Part shown: positions 36,590 through 47,614 of the stretch, piece after piece
How positions within the stretch are numbered: position 1 is the first letter of the stretch
How the letters are laid out: every line of letters starts with the position of its first letter
Origin: Steromphala cineraria
Lineage: Eukaryota; Mollusca; Gastropoda; Trochida; Trochidae
Length of the DNA stretch: 64,000 bases
Assembly (NCBI GenBank): GCA_916613615.1
Contig: OU744725.1
Location: 9,778,708-9,842,707 of the forward strand
Direction of reading: 5' to 3'
Translations under genes and position numbers: made by a program
Notes under the pieces: generated by a model
What the model was told of the DNA's origin: nothing
The model's database searches: none
Seen by the model: the letters and a program-made list of their open reading frames with translations, nothing else

Positions 36590-37870
36590 AACAAAAATTA
36601 CTAAAAAATCATCAGACTTCATATCAAGTTTCGAATAAGAGCTTCTGTAACAGAATTCGATACGATATAGCAATTGCCGTTATTTTATAACATTTTACAC
36701 TTTATAAATTTATTTTCACTAATAATATTCGTACATTCATAGCAGACTTTCAAGAGTTTTCTATGTAATTGATATCATTAACAACTTACTTCGGAGTCCA
36801 TCTTAATTGCTGTACAATGTGACAATTAGTTTGATAGGCACTATTTACCATGAATTATTCGTTCAGTTATCCAGCAAACTATAGTGCTGTTGGAGTGTTA
36901 CCTCCATTCCCCTCAATTCATAGTGGCAATGAATAGTGACAATAGTGATGATTTGTCCTTCTAGTCCCTAATTCTGAATACTGAATTTGGTTCTTCGACT
37001 TTTACAGGATAATTACCATTTCAATCTTCTTGATTAACTTTTCCTAGATAAATGACCCTTATTTGAAGAAATGTGAAGAGAATGATTACACATCAAAGGG
37101 AATACTTTACTCACTTTCGATGAAAGTGTCATCTTCCATTTTCGAAGGTCATCATAATCTACCCATCTCATATTTAACTAGCTTGTACAAAAAAACCCCA
37201 GGGAAACAAGGAATAAATAAAAGTCAAAATAGAATGTATATATTTTTATCAAATTGACAGATATATAATTATAAAATAAACAAATAATTGAAACACATTA
37301 ATATATTCATATTTATAATTCAGGATAAAATTGAGCAGAAGGAAAAAAATGATTCACCTCTCAAGAAATGTTCGCATTCTGTTTGGATAAATCGACAAGC
37401 TTGTCTTAGAAAAATATTTTTCTTCATAGTTTGAGGTTCTTTAAGATAATGATTTTGACAATAAAGCGGGTAACTTGATCACCTCGCTCTCAAACTGCAT
37501 CACACTTCTCAGTTGCTTTAAACTCGGAAATAAATTAGTTCCCCAACTTTTCACATAGGTTTTTGAAGCTATTCCAATTTCTCCCTCTGTCAGACAGAAA
37601 GGTCATTGTGACACCTATGTTTATTTGAGCGAAACAAATATTTGCTTTACGTCTGGAAAGAATTTCTAGTTTAGGATTTCTACTTGTAATCGCTTGAGGG
37701 CTTCAGTCTCTTCCATCCTTTAATAGGTAGACGTTGCTCAAACATCATTCTTTAGTGAGACTCCAGTGGTGAAAGGATCAGATATCAACTTCCCGTAGAA
37801 AAGGTTTCCTTTAAAGTAGATTCACATTACGGTCTTCTATTGGTAAAACCATTTTACCTCTCAATACACT
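36590..37870. repeat. Duplicated segment, copy E
   Basis: Starts with 'cttctgtaacagaattcgat' and carries the core module at 36765-37085, then 37320-37620 and 37660-37860, in the order seen in D and C. It is shorter than D; the modules that end D are not found in direct orientation here, but one of them lies inverted at 39430-39830. Confidence 0.7.
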
Positions 37871-39429
37871 CGATTTTTATCATTTATCATCGATGAAGAT
37901 TGCGGTTACATGAATTAATTATTCAAAGCCCTCTTTTACATGCGACACCTATCGTAAGTTCAACGCTCGTACATCGAATTTACAATGGCTTGTCATCTTG
38001 TCATTTACATGACACCGGAACTCTTTAACGCCATCAAGTCTTAAACACCTTCGGTTAATAATTCACAATACTATATAAAAAACTTAGAAAGGTCTAACAT
38101 AATGATGTCAATTATCTGATACAATCTAAACAGTGGATGCCAGATTGCACTGTCCTGAAGTGTATGTACATTTAAAATATTGATATTAATACTTATTTTT
38201 GTTATCATTCGAATAAGATTCTCTAGAAGTTCATTCAAGCGTATACTAGAAAATATCTTATAAATTTTAGAGAATGAAACTCGATCATTTAAACATCAAA
38301 GTGTGTCATATGCACATGTGATCAACTTATTGGTGAATGAAGTCCGAATATTATTGATAAAAATGTACATTTACATGATATGTCTTTATCATCATTATCA
38401 TTTCATAATAATATACAAATCATATTTCTTACACGCATGTGATATGTGATAGAAATTTCGTAATAACCAAAATTTCAGAAATTGTTGAAAATAGCTTAAT
38501 TTATGAAAGCCTCAAGCATAATGAGATTTGGCTATAACCTCTGGTTTATCTTGAAGTCAAATTTACCTCGAAGCGTTGTAATTAAAAGAGAAAAACAATA
38601 CAAGTATCGGTCGACGTCTTTCAATACTTCATTTACATTTCAAAAAATATTTTAGAGCTTCTCTTGTACTGTTGAGTAGTACGATGAAGCAATTTGGCTT
38701 ATCTCTTGTTGTTCTTAGTGACTTCTAGAGGTCATGTACCATTCTTTACACATCATTTCATATACAGTTTTATTTTGTTAGGGAAAATGACCTGCGGCAA
38801 CATTATTCTCAAATTCAAACGCGCTAGAATGTTAAAACAATATGATTTACACAAGCTTTATCAGAGGACCTGAAAATATTGATCTATTGCAATTGGTATT
38901 TATACGATTACTAAGTCCCTTGGCTCGTCGCTTTTCAGATGAACACTTATAAGGAACTACAAGGGTGATAAGTTTCAAAATAATTGCGATCAACGAAAGA
39001 CTTCTTGATTTATTACCTTTCTTATATTCTTAACAACAAATAGATCAATCGAGCCTTTACCGAGAAGAGAGTGTAGAAACAAATTTGCTTAATCTTATCT
39101 TGTCATTAACACAATACAAGGTTCTGACATGAATAATGTGGAGTACAACTTCGGTTGACACGATGTGGTCTACGACTTCTTTATTGGATGGGCGTAACGG
39201 AATAGATTACATATGGCTATTTCTAATCTTAACTTTGAATTACAACTATATATCATCGTCGCGTTAGACATTGTCTTGCGTTTGATCCATATAGCACATA
39301 CGTTACGACGCATATTATGATTGAACAGACTTTTAAAACAAAAAGTCATTTAAACTATTTTTGTAATTCAATAAAACCGAACCACTAGCATATATTAGCA
39401 TATGTTGGAGTTACAAACTGATGTTATTC
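37871..39429. other. Gene-free DNA
   Basis: No gene, recognisable transposon or clear repeat was seen. Frames are short and AT-rich. It probably belongs to the inter-module DNA of the duplicated array. Confidence 0.45.
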
Positions 39430-39830
39430 AGGGAACTTGATCATGATTTTCGTTTTTGTTTCGAACAATGACATATTTAAAGATCCATCAACAGTTGTGA
39501 ATAAGGCATTTATTGGTTATTATGGTCAGACCTTAGTACACAGCGTAATCATTCGTGAAAGTGATATTTCTTAACTAAGGATTTCGTCATTGTAATCTAT
39601 AGCTAATGAGTGGTGTAATGAGACTCGACAGAAAGGCAATGTTGACCTTAATCTGACTTAATATACTATTTATATTACATAAATATAAAAGTGTCTAAAT
39701 TTGAATTTCGTTTATGAAAATTAAAAGACATTGTCTAATTAATTGATTTTAGATATCTGACTGCCAAGTAATCATTTCTTCTTTGGACATAGCACTTGCG
39801 CAAACCTTCATTTTTGGTTACAGAAGACAA
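39430..39830. repeat. Inverted copy of module 36120-36515
   Basis: The reverse complement of this stretch follows 36120-36515 closely: 'aatgaaggtttgcgcaagtg', 'ctatgtccaaagaagaaatg', 'acattgcctttct.tcgagt', 'acaccactcatta', 'attacaatgacgaaat', 'aatgccttattcacaac', 'atgtcattgttc.aaac'. The similarity stops abruptly at 'catttttgg', just where the preceding module would begin. The two arms are about 2.9 kb apart. Confidence 0.85.
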
Positions 39831-40895
39831 TAAATAAGTTCCAACTTAGTAGGAGCCACACTGCTGTTCCATGCAAAATGACGCCAGTTTCGTGGCTTTG
39901 AACAAAGTGCAAAAACAATAACATGAATTACATTAAAGCTTCGGGGCATTTTACAAGAACATCGTTATCATCAAGTGAACGTTAAAAGCACTTTTTAAAA
40001 CTGGAGAGACGCTTAAGCATTAGATTTCCTCCAAAACACTTATCTATTCGTCTTTTTCACCAATCGGTAATTTTTTACTGCGTGCGATGCCATAACTACA
40101 TCAACACATTTTCTCTCAAGAAGTATGTTTTCGATATAATTCTCGGGTTATTAGATTCATTATAAACCGGACGTTAACGTTATTAGCACGAAAAAGACAG
40201 GTGATCACCAGCAATATCAAGCCATCCCTCGAAAATTGCATATTGTATGAAGCAAACCAATTGAGTAACATGACATTGTAGGAAACTGTCTTTGCTTCAT
40301 ACTTATCAAGTTCCATTTTCCAAGTGCTGTGCACTCTCCAATTCGGTTATAAATGTGACCACTACAGGGCTATATTGTTACAAATGTGAAAATACATAAT
40401 AGGAGCTTATTATGATTATTAAGGTCACTACGAAAATATATGTTTTTTTTACAATAATTTAAGTTTTACGCTCTTGGCTCAACGTCGGTTAAACAAAAAT
40501 AGTTTTATCCTTCATCAGTAGATTGAATGATGAAAGTGCTGTAAGGTGGAAATATCACTCTTGTCATTTGGTTATTCTTGTCCATTGTTTGTATTGCAAT
40601 AGAATCGATATTCCCACTGTTATGTTTACAATGATTAGCTGCGCTGCCCCTCGTGGCAGACACTACATTGCTATTTACCATGTACGATTCCTAATGATTA
40701 TGTAAACAAAATTCCTTTTATGTTCTCAAATTAATGGTATGGTATCACTTAGAATAAATTTGCCAGATGTTTTGTAAATCAACAACACAATAACACAACG
40801 AGTTGCAAACACATGTGTCTCATCACAGTGAATAGATATCTCACTTTGAGCAAATAATGTTTCCGGAAAATGGAAAGTGATCGTCAATCGTGACG

Positions 40896-41738
40896 CTACG
40901 TATCAATAAATCTTGAGTAAGAATCTTTCTTAGTTTGTTTGTTGAACTTTTCCAGTTCGAACACAAAAACAGACACACGTTTCTGCAAACCTTTCTGCTG
41001 ATCTCGTAAGCCTGTAAGAATGTTCTGTCTGTGTTCTAGAGGTGTGAATGTCTTAGGTTCCATCAGGCTGAGTTCGATTCTACTCAACTCCTCCAGTTCT
41101 CGTCTAGATCTCGTAGCACTCTGAGCCCGCGTTGTTTCGCTAAGATATGGGCGTGTTGAATCTGCAAGCACTGGCACAGATCGTGGTCGAGCTAGTCTAT
41201 GGCGCGAGGATGAAGTTAACTGCATGTAGTTTTTATGTCTTGTTTTCTGCTTGTGATATTCGGCAACAGTTGAAACTGAGGGCTTTGACAAATGGGTCGT
41301 TATCGAGGAAAACGGTTTTCTATCACTTATGTCGGCAAATGGATTGAATTTTGGCAGCAAAACATTGAAATGATTTCTTGCACTGAATTTTTCAAGTTCT
41401 TTCCTTAATCGAAAGTTCACTCTGGACGTGTTTGATGATTTAACGCCATTTTCGTCCTCAGAATCCCTTGGTTTTGAAAAAATCATGGAAATCTCTTTCT
41501 GGTTGTCTCTCTGATTGATGACATCTTTGAGACTCTGTATTTTAGCTGCGTCTTGTTTAATGGCCTCGATCTCAACATTCGTCTCCTTATGGACCTGCAG
41601 GTGCAGTTTTTGCAGAGATTCGATCTGGGAACTCAAAGTATCATCAAGGGAGTCGTTATCCCGATATGTCCCACTGTAGTCGAGTTTAACTCCTCCCCTG
41701 CGGGGCTCAGCGCTGCGCCGTGAAGCTGTTGTCATCAT
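40896..41738 (-). CDS. Uncharacterised coiled-coil-rich protein, 280 aa
   Basis: This is the strongest cellular coding region. It is an uninterrupted frame of 280 codons ending in TAG, in DNA visibly richer in G+C than its surroundings. The start is fixed by an in-frame TGA two codons upstream (TGA TCC ATG); the second codon is also ATG. A splice acceptor (atttcag) lies 35 bases before the ATG, so the whole protein appears to sit in one exon. Residues 1-16 are basic. Residues about 30-80 have heptad-like spacing (SLQKLHLQVHKE, AAKIQSLKDVINQ) suggesting a coiled coil. About 150-215 is serine/arginine-rich. About 215-270 is again charged and helical (RRELEELSRIEL, LRDQQKGLQKRV). No signal peptide, membrane segment or enzyme motif is visible. 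I do not recognise the family; a cytoskeletal or ciliary role would be a guess. No polyadenylation signal was found in the 500 bases downstream. Confidence 0.8.
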   Translation of the reverse strand: MMTTASRRSAEPRRGGVKLDYSGTYRDNDSLDDTLSSQIESLQKLHLQVHKETNVEIEAIKQDAAKIQSLKDVINQRDNQKEISMIFSKPRDSEDENGVKSSNTSRVNFRLRKELEKFSARNHFNVLLPKFNPFADISDRKPFSSITTHLSKPSVSTVAEYHKQKTRHKNYMQLTSSSRHRLARPRSVPVLADSTRPYLSETTRAQSATRSRRELEELSRIELSLMEPKTFTPLEHRQNILTGLRDQQKGLQKRVSVFVFELEKFNKQTKKDSYSRFIDT

Positions 41739-41773
41739 GGATCAGTCTAAGGTGCTTGTGTGGGTTGACGTGT
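41739..41773 (-). other. 5' UTR part of the coding exon, with splice acceptor
   Basis: On the minus strand 'aaatgatgaataatttcag' precedes 35 untranslated bases and then the ATG. The in-frame TGA inside this piece shows it cannot extend the reading frame upstream, so any exon joined here is untranslated leader. Confidence 0.55.
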
Positions 41774-42228
41774 CTGAAATTATTCATCATTTATTATTTT
41801 TAATGTCAATTCTCTTAAAATTTATGTGATCTAATAACATTTCCCTCTATGTTAAAAAGGTAAAGTCAATTGACCTTATCAATTGGAAAGGTTAATATTA
41901 AAGTGTTGATGTGCGTAACAGATAGAGTGATGAATGCTTACCAACTCTCCAAATTTAGAAGTTATTTATGCTGTTTTATTTAAAAATACTATTATGTTTA
42001 TAAGATAATGCCCTTTGTGAAATGTAACCTCAAAAGTATTTGTCAAACGTAACCTTACTCCATTACTTGAATTGATATGAAGTATGTTGTCGTGTATCGT
42101 ATCGGAAATTGCAATTTATGTTATTTACTCATGAGTACATTTAATAAACGTTCATAAGAGTTACATGATGCTATGATTTCAGTACACGTGATTGCCTAAA
42201 TGATAACATCCGTAATAGTTAATCTTAC

Positions 42229-42291
42229 CTGAGGCTGTGGGAGTATAAAGAGGTTACCATGCGACTGAACTGCGAACATGCGATTAATATC
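42229..42291 (-). other. Candidate 5' non-coding exon
   Basis: A CAG|GTAAGA donor on the minus strand ends this piece at 42229. A possible acceptor (cccatggcag) would start it at 42291, giving 63 bases; otherwise it may be an alternative first exon. The implied intron to the coding exon is 455 bases (41774-42228). Reading frames from here run into the leader stop, so it would be untranslated. Confidence 0.45.
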
Positions 42292-43025
42292 CTGCCATGG
42301 GCATCACCAAAATGTAAATTCGCAGTCTTTGTGCATAATGTGATGACTCGAAGGTAAACGGGGAAAGATGTCTCCATTTGATTCTGCTTTTAGTGATATG
42401 ATATCATTTATGCATGAACGTAGCGTTAAAATGTGTATATCACTGTTGATAAGATTATTTAGTTGCAAGTATTTCACTAGCATATAAGAAAATAATAATA
42501 AAACTATAGTGGAGAACTATCTACTAAATTAACTGTATGTCAAGGTCATTGGTGCTCACGTGAAGTGAATCAAACTACATTGGTTGCTTTTGCAAAGTTA
42601 TTTGTGCGGTTGATTCACAAAATATCGTTTCATGTGTGATACCGTTTCTGGAACTGTTAGCTTTGAAATGACATATTAATAATATTTGTATAAATATATC
42701 ATATTAATAAAACTTCTGTGAGAAATAACAGGGTTTTTTAGAAATACAAATCTAGTGTTTTCGAGCACTGCAGTTTGATAAATGCGTCCATTTCTGATAT
42801 AAAAATGTCTATTGTATTTTGCACACTAAAATAACTCTCCATTGTACAATTAACGACGACATAATGTTATCCTTAACCGCTGATATGACAAAATGTTTAT
42901 ATACACCGGCGTGTTATTGTGTGAAAGTTCGAATATACTTCAGTTGGTATATGATGTGCTGATGGACATATTTCATCCTTTATTCGTCATATTAATCAGC
43001 CATTGAACTCACCTAGACCCCTTAA

Positions 43026-43381
43026 AGGGGCAGTAGCACGTTTTTTGATAATTTTATATTTTAAAGTTTTCACTGATAATTGTAAGTTTATGTTAAATGT
43101 ATTATTTTGACAGTGTCAAAAATCTCATAACACAAACCAATCGTCATTAGTCAGAGGACAAAGTAAAAAGATTTAAATTAAATCCATTGGCGGCCATTTT
43201 TTGTGAACACCTTTAATTAATTTTGGGTAAGAAAAAGGAATCGCATGGCTAAACTTTACATTATATATGTGAATTATTACTGCTCCATTTAGTTTAAATA
43301 CATTGTCTTTCAGTTGGAACCATTAATTTTCATTTTCCTGACATCACCTTATAGTCCCCCTAAAAACGTGCTACTGCCCCT
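43026..43381 (+). mobile_element. TTAA-flanked MITE, copy 2
   Basis: The best-preserved copy: 356 bp, bordered by TTAA at 43022-43025 and 43382-43385, with matching ends AGGGGCAGTAGCACG and CGTGCTACTGCCCCT. Internal blocks such as 'aatccattggcggccatttt' and 'gaatcgcatggctaaacttt' are shared with the other three copies. Confidence 0.92.
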
Positions 43382-43385
43382 TTAA

Positions 43386-44153
43386 CGTCACTTTTAAAAT
43401 AAAAAAGGTGCGATGCACAGATTGTAACACATGAATTGTAAGGGTATTTTCACATCATATCCAGTATCAGCCCGAGATCCGTTTTTCCAGCTCAAGAGAT
43501 TTGGCTTTAACCTACATTTACAGAAACGATCTTGCTATAATTCAAATAATATGCCTTATCCCGCAAGTATTCATGTATATCAGATACATTCATGTTCTTT
43601 TGAAAACATCAATACAACCGAAAAACTGAAAACTAACATTGCCTTCATTAAATGTAATTACTATGATAATGAAAAACGTGAGGAAAATTGCTTACGTACA
43701 TATGATGAGAAGGCCGACCACTTCATTCCGTGTTTAGAAGCTCTCCTGCAAGTACAAGTAGAGTCAACAATGTGTAACCATGCTCTGCTGGGCTCCTAAC
43801 TAAACACATTAGTGACCGGATATTTGTACACAAGTCTTCGATTAATCCATTTGGCCATACACGCATGTAGTCAATACCGTGAATATGGGCTACAAATATA
43901 GCTTGTTTTTTATTCCTTAGCATGAACATGTGTTGAATTATTAACACTGCCTGGACTCAAATAGTCCTGCTTCTGTGAATAGGCAATGGTATTCGGAAAC
44001 ACTATTGATCAAATTAATCAGAATTTCTTTCATTCCATGTCTTTGATAGCTATGTGGTTGAAAATACATTCAACAATTCAATGATATTGGTTTTTGAATA
44101 TACAAAAACTTTGTTTGCTAATCCATGGTTACATTTCGGATTTCGATGAATGT
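43386..44153. other. Gene-free DNA with one unsupported 122-codon frame
   Basis: The plus-strand frame 43431-43799 is open for 122 codons but has ordinary AT-rich composition, no splice or start context and no recognisable motif. I do not call it a gene. Confidence 0.4.
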
Positions 44154-44162
44154 AATGTCGTA

Positions 44163-44616
44163 CATCTTCCGCACGCATTGGGCGAGATATGCATTTACAA
44201 GAAATTCATATTCACCCTTGTGACAACTCGACGGGAAAGTTGTGACAAGAAGTAGCCTGATTATTGAGCTATAGTGTAGGCCAATCAAAAGCGAGGATAT
44301 ATTTCAATTGAGCACACAAAACTGTAATAAAACGATGCGATGTCTAAATAGAAACTGAGAGATACAGCCTTATTCTACGCAGTATTTTGGTGACCTATAT
44401 TCACGCATCGTTTTTATGAATGTTGTCACAAGGCAACTAAGGGATTAATTAGAAATTAAATTTATCTTCGAGTTCGAGTTGGACTGACCCAAGGGACGTA
44501 ACTCTGTTTGTCCTACAGGGGGCGCTGATAGAGTCACAACTTTCCCGTCGAGTTGTCGCAAGGGTGAATATGAATTTCTTGTAAATGCATATCTCGCCCG
44601 ATGCGTGCGGAAGATG
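44163..44616. mobile_element. Mutator-like MITE, 454 bp, 84-bp TIRs, 9-bp target duplication
   Basis: Terminal inverted repeats at 44163-44246 and 44533-44616 begin CATCTTCCGCACGCAT and agree at 82 of 84 positions by my reading. The direct repeat AATGTCGTA abuts both ends (44154-44162 and 44617-44625). Long TIRs with a perfect 9-base duplication point to the Mutator superfamily. The 286-base interior has no coding capacity; the short frames reading through the ends (for example 44449-44679) are accidental. The near-identity of the arms indicates recent activity, so a transposase source should exist elsewhere in the genome. Confidence 0.9.
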
Positions 44617-45721
44617 AATGTCGTAAGGCTCAGTGATTAATTGTTCATAGACTTGAGCAACATTTGTATGACAATACAAGCAATTTGTATTGAAAATTCA
44701 CGAAAACAATGTCTGCATATGGGGTCATATAAAGAAATGAAACGATTACGTCGACACGTTTGTAATGTAAAAGATACATTGACGGTTGATATATCTTGTA
44801 ATCTCGTAAGAGTTTGTTTTACGCTATCAATGAATTCTTCATTTAATCTTGACTTTCCGAAGCATAAAATCCGTTTACGCAAAATTCGGTTTTTAAAAAC
44901 ATTTACGATAATTTAGAAGATGGTCTAGATGCTGGTCCCAATTATTTCATAATGAACGCAATTATATTTCTTCATCACGATTCACAATACATTTTTTCCA
45001 TGAGGATTAAGATGGCTTTGCCAGAGTTTATTGTGATCCCATCCTTGATTTCAGTACACATAGTTGAACAGTATTTATTAAAAGAAACATTTAAAAAAAC
45101 GTATTGCGAAATACAAAACAAATTGGCTCTATTTTGAGTGTGTCCTTCCTAACAGGATATAACAAATCTTATTTGCAATTTTATTAACTGGCATTATAAA
45201 GTGCATTATTAAGCGCAGAACCGAAACCAATTGTAATGGTTTAGCATATCCAAATTGCAGCTATGCAGGAAGCCCCTGATACTCTGCCTCCCAGGCTTTA
45301 GATGAATAACTCTGATGTGAGACACTGAAAATGATATTTCTACTAACAATAAAAAATACAATGGATTGTTCATAAATAAAACAACGAAGGGATATTTTAG
45401 ATATCCTTGGAGTCATACATTAATTTTGTATGCTGATATAGAAGCAAAAAGGTGAAGTGCCGATAATTACTTTTGCATCACGCTTTTACAATTCGTATGT
45501 CTGCAATCATTGGTGGCTACATTCAAAATTTATTGGAGTTTTTTTGAAAACATGATAGATACAGTATTTATTCCTAATGCGGTATATCATCTCAAACATA
45601 AACACAAAATTTCTCGTGATATGTGCGCTGATGTACATCACGTAATGGACACTTTCGAAAGCAGTCTGATTAAAATCTGCCTAGTTCCGAGGAATAAAAG
45701 TTTAAAAATATAAACTCTATG

Positions 45722-45775
45722 GGAATCGAACATGTTATTTCGATGGGTATCCTCTCCACTGAGTCAGACGGCAGA
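45722..45775 (-). repeat. tRNA-like promoter segment (SINE-like)
   Basis: On the minus strand TGACTCAGTGGAGAG resembles an A-box, and TGTTCGATTCCCA, 25 bases later, is a near-perfect B-box. The spacing is shorter than in a normal tRNA and no cloverleaf forms. It probably derives from a SINE. Confidence 0.45.
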
Positions 45776-45937
45776 CCAGTAAGTCGCATGTTCTGGCGTT
45801 TATTCAGCTAACCAATCACAAGCCGCCGGCAAAAGCCTTCGGTGCCAAGCTAGGTGCAAGTAACTCTTGTTAACCATGCTTTGAACATGATCGCCGCCAG
45901 CGGTGTTATAAGCGAGATGATGTGATTTGTCTGCTAA

Positions 45938-46570
45938 TGCCCCTATTACACTACGAGAGGAATTCTCACGAATCGCCACGATAGAGAAATATTTCACATT
46001 CGTGAACATTCGTAGACAATTCGTGATTTATTCTTGGGATTCGTAATGAATTCGTGATTGATTCGGCAATATTCTCACAATTCGTGGCATTCGTGAAAAT
46101 TTTTTTGTTTGTCAAAAGATTTTCCCGAATCAACTACGAATTTTGTTATCGTAGTTGTCTCGTAAACTATTCGTAATTAATTCGGGCCATTCGTAACAAA
46201 TTCGTAACGAGTTCTTGGAAATTCGTGGTTGATATTTTTTATGGTCTCTCCCCGAATTATTTACGAATCATCTACGAAACAGTCACGAATTATCGTAATC
46301 TATTCCTACATCATTTGTGATATCGTATCATATTCGTGAAAATTCGTAGTATATTCGTACTTGTTTCGTAGTTATATCGTACAATTCGTACATAATTCGT
46401 AAGCAATTCGTATTGGTTTCGTAGTGTTTTAGCATGAAAAGCTACGAATTTTCGTACAAGTGAAATTGCAGTTCACGAATGTTGCCGAATATTCAAGAAT
46501 ATTAACACATTTGTACAATCACCTATTCGTGGCGATTCGTGAGAATTCCTCTCGTAGTGAAATAGGGGCA
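45938..46570. mobile_element. 633-bp TIR element packed with TTCGT motifs, TAA duplication
   Basis: Ends are inverted repeats beginning TGCCCCTATT, matching at 43 of 44 positions, each next to TAA (45935-45937 and 46571-46573). The interior is remarkable: I count about 29 copies of TTCGT or its complement ACGAA, commonly as ATTCGTA or ATTCGTG, spaced roughly 10-30 bases apart and in both orientations. No open frame is present. A three-base TAA duplication fits the PIF/Harbinger superfamily (usual target TWA), but the termini are not diagnostic. Confidence 0.85.
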
Positions 46571-46717
46571 TAACGACTGGGTTTCGGCTGCGCTTTTCTG
46601 GTTTTAAACCCGCGAGGTGCAGGGGTACGGTCAGACCTAGTTAAGAGAATTCCTTATCTCCGTGCAATTAATATTTTGAATATTTTATTCCTAGGAACTA
46701 AGCCGATTTTAATCAGA

Positions 46718-47606
46718 ATTCTTTGGAAAGAAAACTGTTAACGTTAATGCATATGCTAAAATGTCATATTTAACAATGTTTGTGTTAAGGGACATTTATT
46801 GAAAATTGTTTTGGCGTGTCGAATCCTTAATAGAATATTGTAACATAAAGCCTTTAAGACATCATACAAATATGCAATGAAGATATCTTATAGTCTTAGT
46901 TGTACATGTCATGTTATTTAACTCTTGTACTTTACAATTTGACCTTAGTAGAACTCATTAAACTTACGTACTAAAGTACAACCAGTTTATTCTTGTGCAC
47001 TATGTGTAAACAACAAAAAGGGTCTTTAGACTTAAAAAAAGGGCACGTGCGTCAGATCGATGACGTAAACTCTATCAGTGGAAAGTGTACTAGACAAATA
47101 ATGTGGGCTGCTTGTAAATTCGGAATTTACTAATAGTCGTCTTTTTTCATTCACATACTCTTTAGATGTCTTTCAAAAAAAGTATCACTTACTCATTTTG
47201 TCAAATTGATTTCCTCGTATAGCTTTTTTCCAACTCATGTTTTACGTTTACAAAAAAAAAAAAAATAAAAAAAATTAGGCGTCATTTCGAAATACACGGA
47301 CGAATCCGAGATATATTGTCGTCCTTGCGCTGTATACTGTATAAATCTTAATCAAAATGTTTATATAAACATATTAATATCAAACCCTGACATGATATTT
47401 CAGAACCGTCAACTAACACTCCCAATAGTATTCAGATAACCTTATCATGAGAAAAATAACAACAAATGAATATTTATGACAGTTCATTAGTTTCATGCTC
47501 TGAATTATAATACCCTTTATTGGTATCAAGTAAACAAGGTGAAAGTGTTAAACAGGCATGCATATTTTTTTATATACATGTAAATGAATAAACTAGTAGT
47601 CGATTA
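46718..47606. other. Gene-free intronic or intergenic DNA
   Basis: Nothing coding was seen. There is an A-rich tract at 47251-47275. If the gene model on the minus strand is right, this lies in its first intron. Confidence 0.45.
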
Positions 47607-47614
47607 TTACTTAC

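Larger units (their letters stand above)
45665..46717. mobile_element. Older fold-back element hosting a nested insertion
   Basis: Inverted arms at about 45665-45700 and 46683-46717 share TCTGATTAAAATC, TAGTTCC and AGGAATAAAA. The 633-bp element at 45938-46570 is inserted between them; without it the outer element would be about 420 bp. A tRNA-like promoter segment lies near the left arm. Ends and target duplication were not defined. Confidence 0.5.

Noticed and set aside
41147..41347. 66-codon plus-strand frame
   Set aside because: Antisense shadow of the 280-codon gene.
43431..43799. 122-codon plus-strand frame
   Set aside because: AT-rich, no motif, no splice signals, directly after a MITE; too little support for a gene call.
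44637..44916. Overlapping frames on both strands (81 and 91 codons)
   Set aside because: Symmetric open frames beside the Mutator-type MITE with no motif on either strand; treated as chance.
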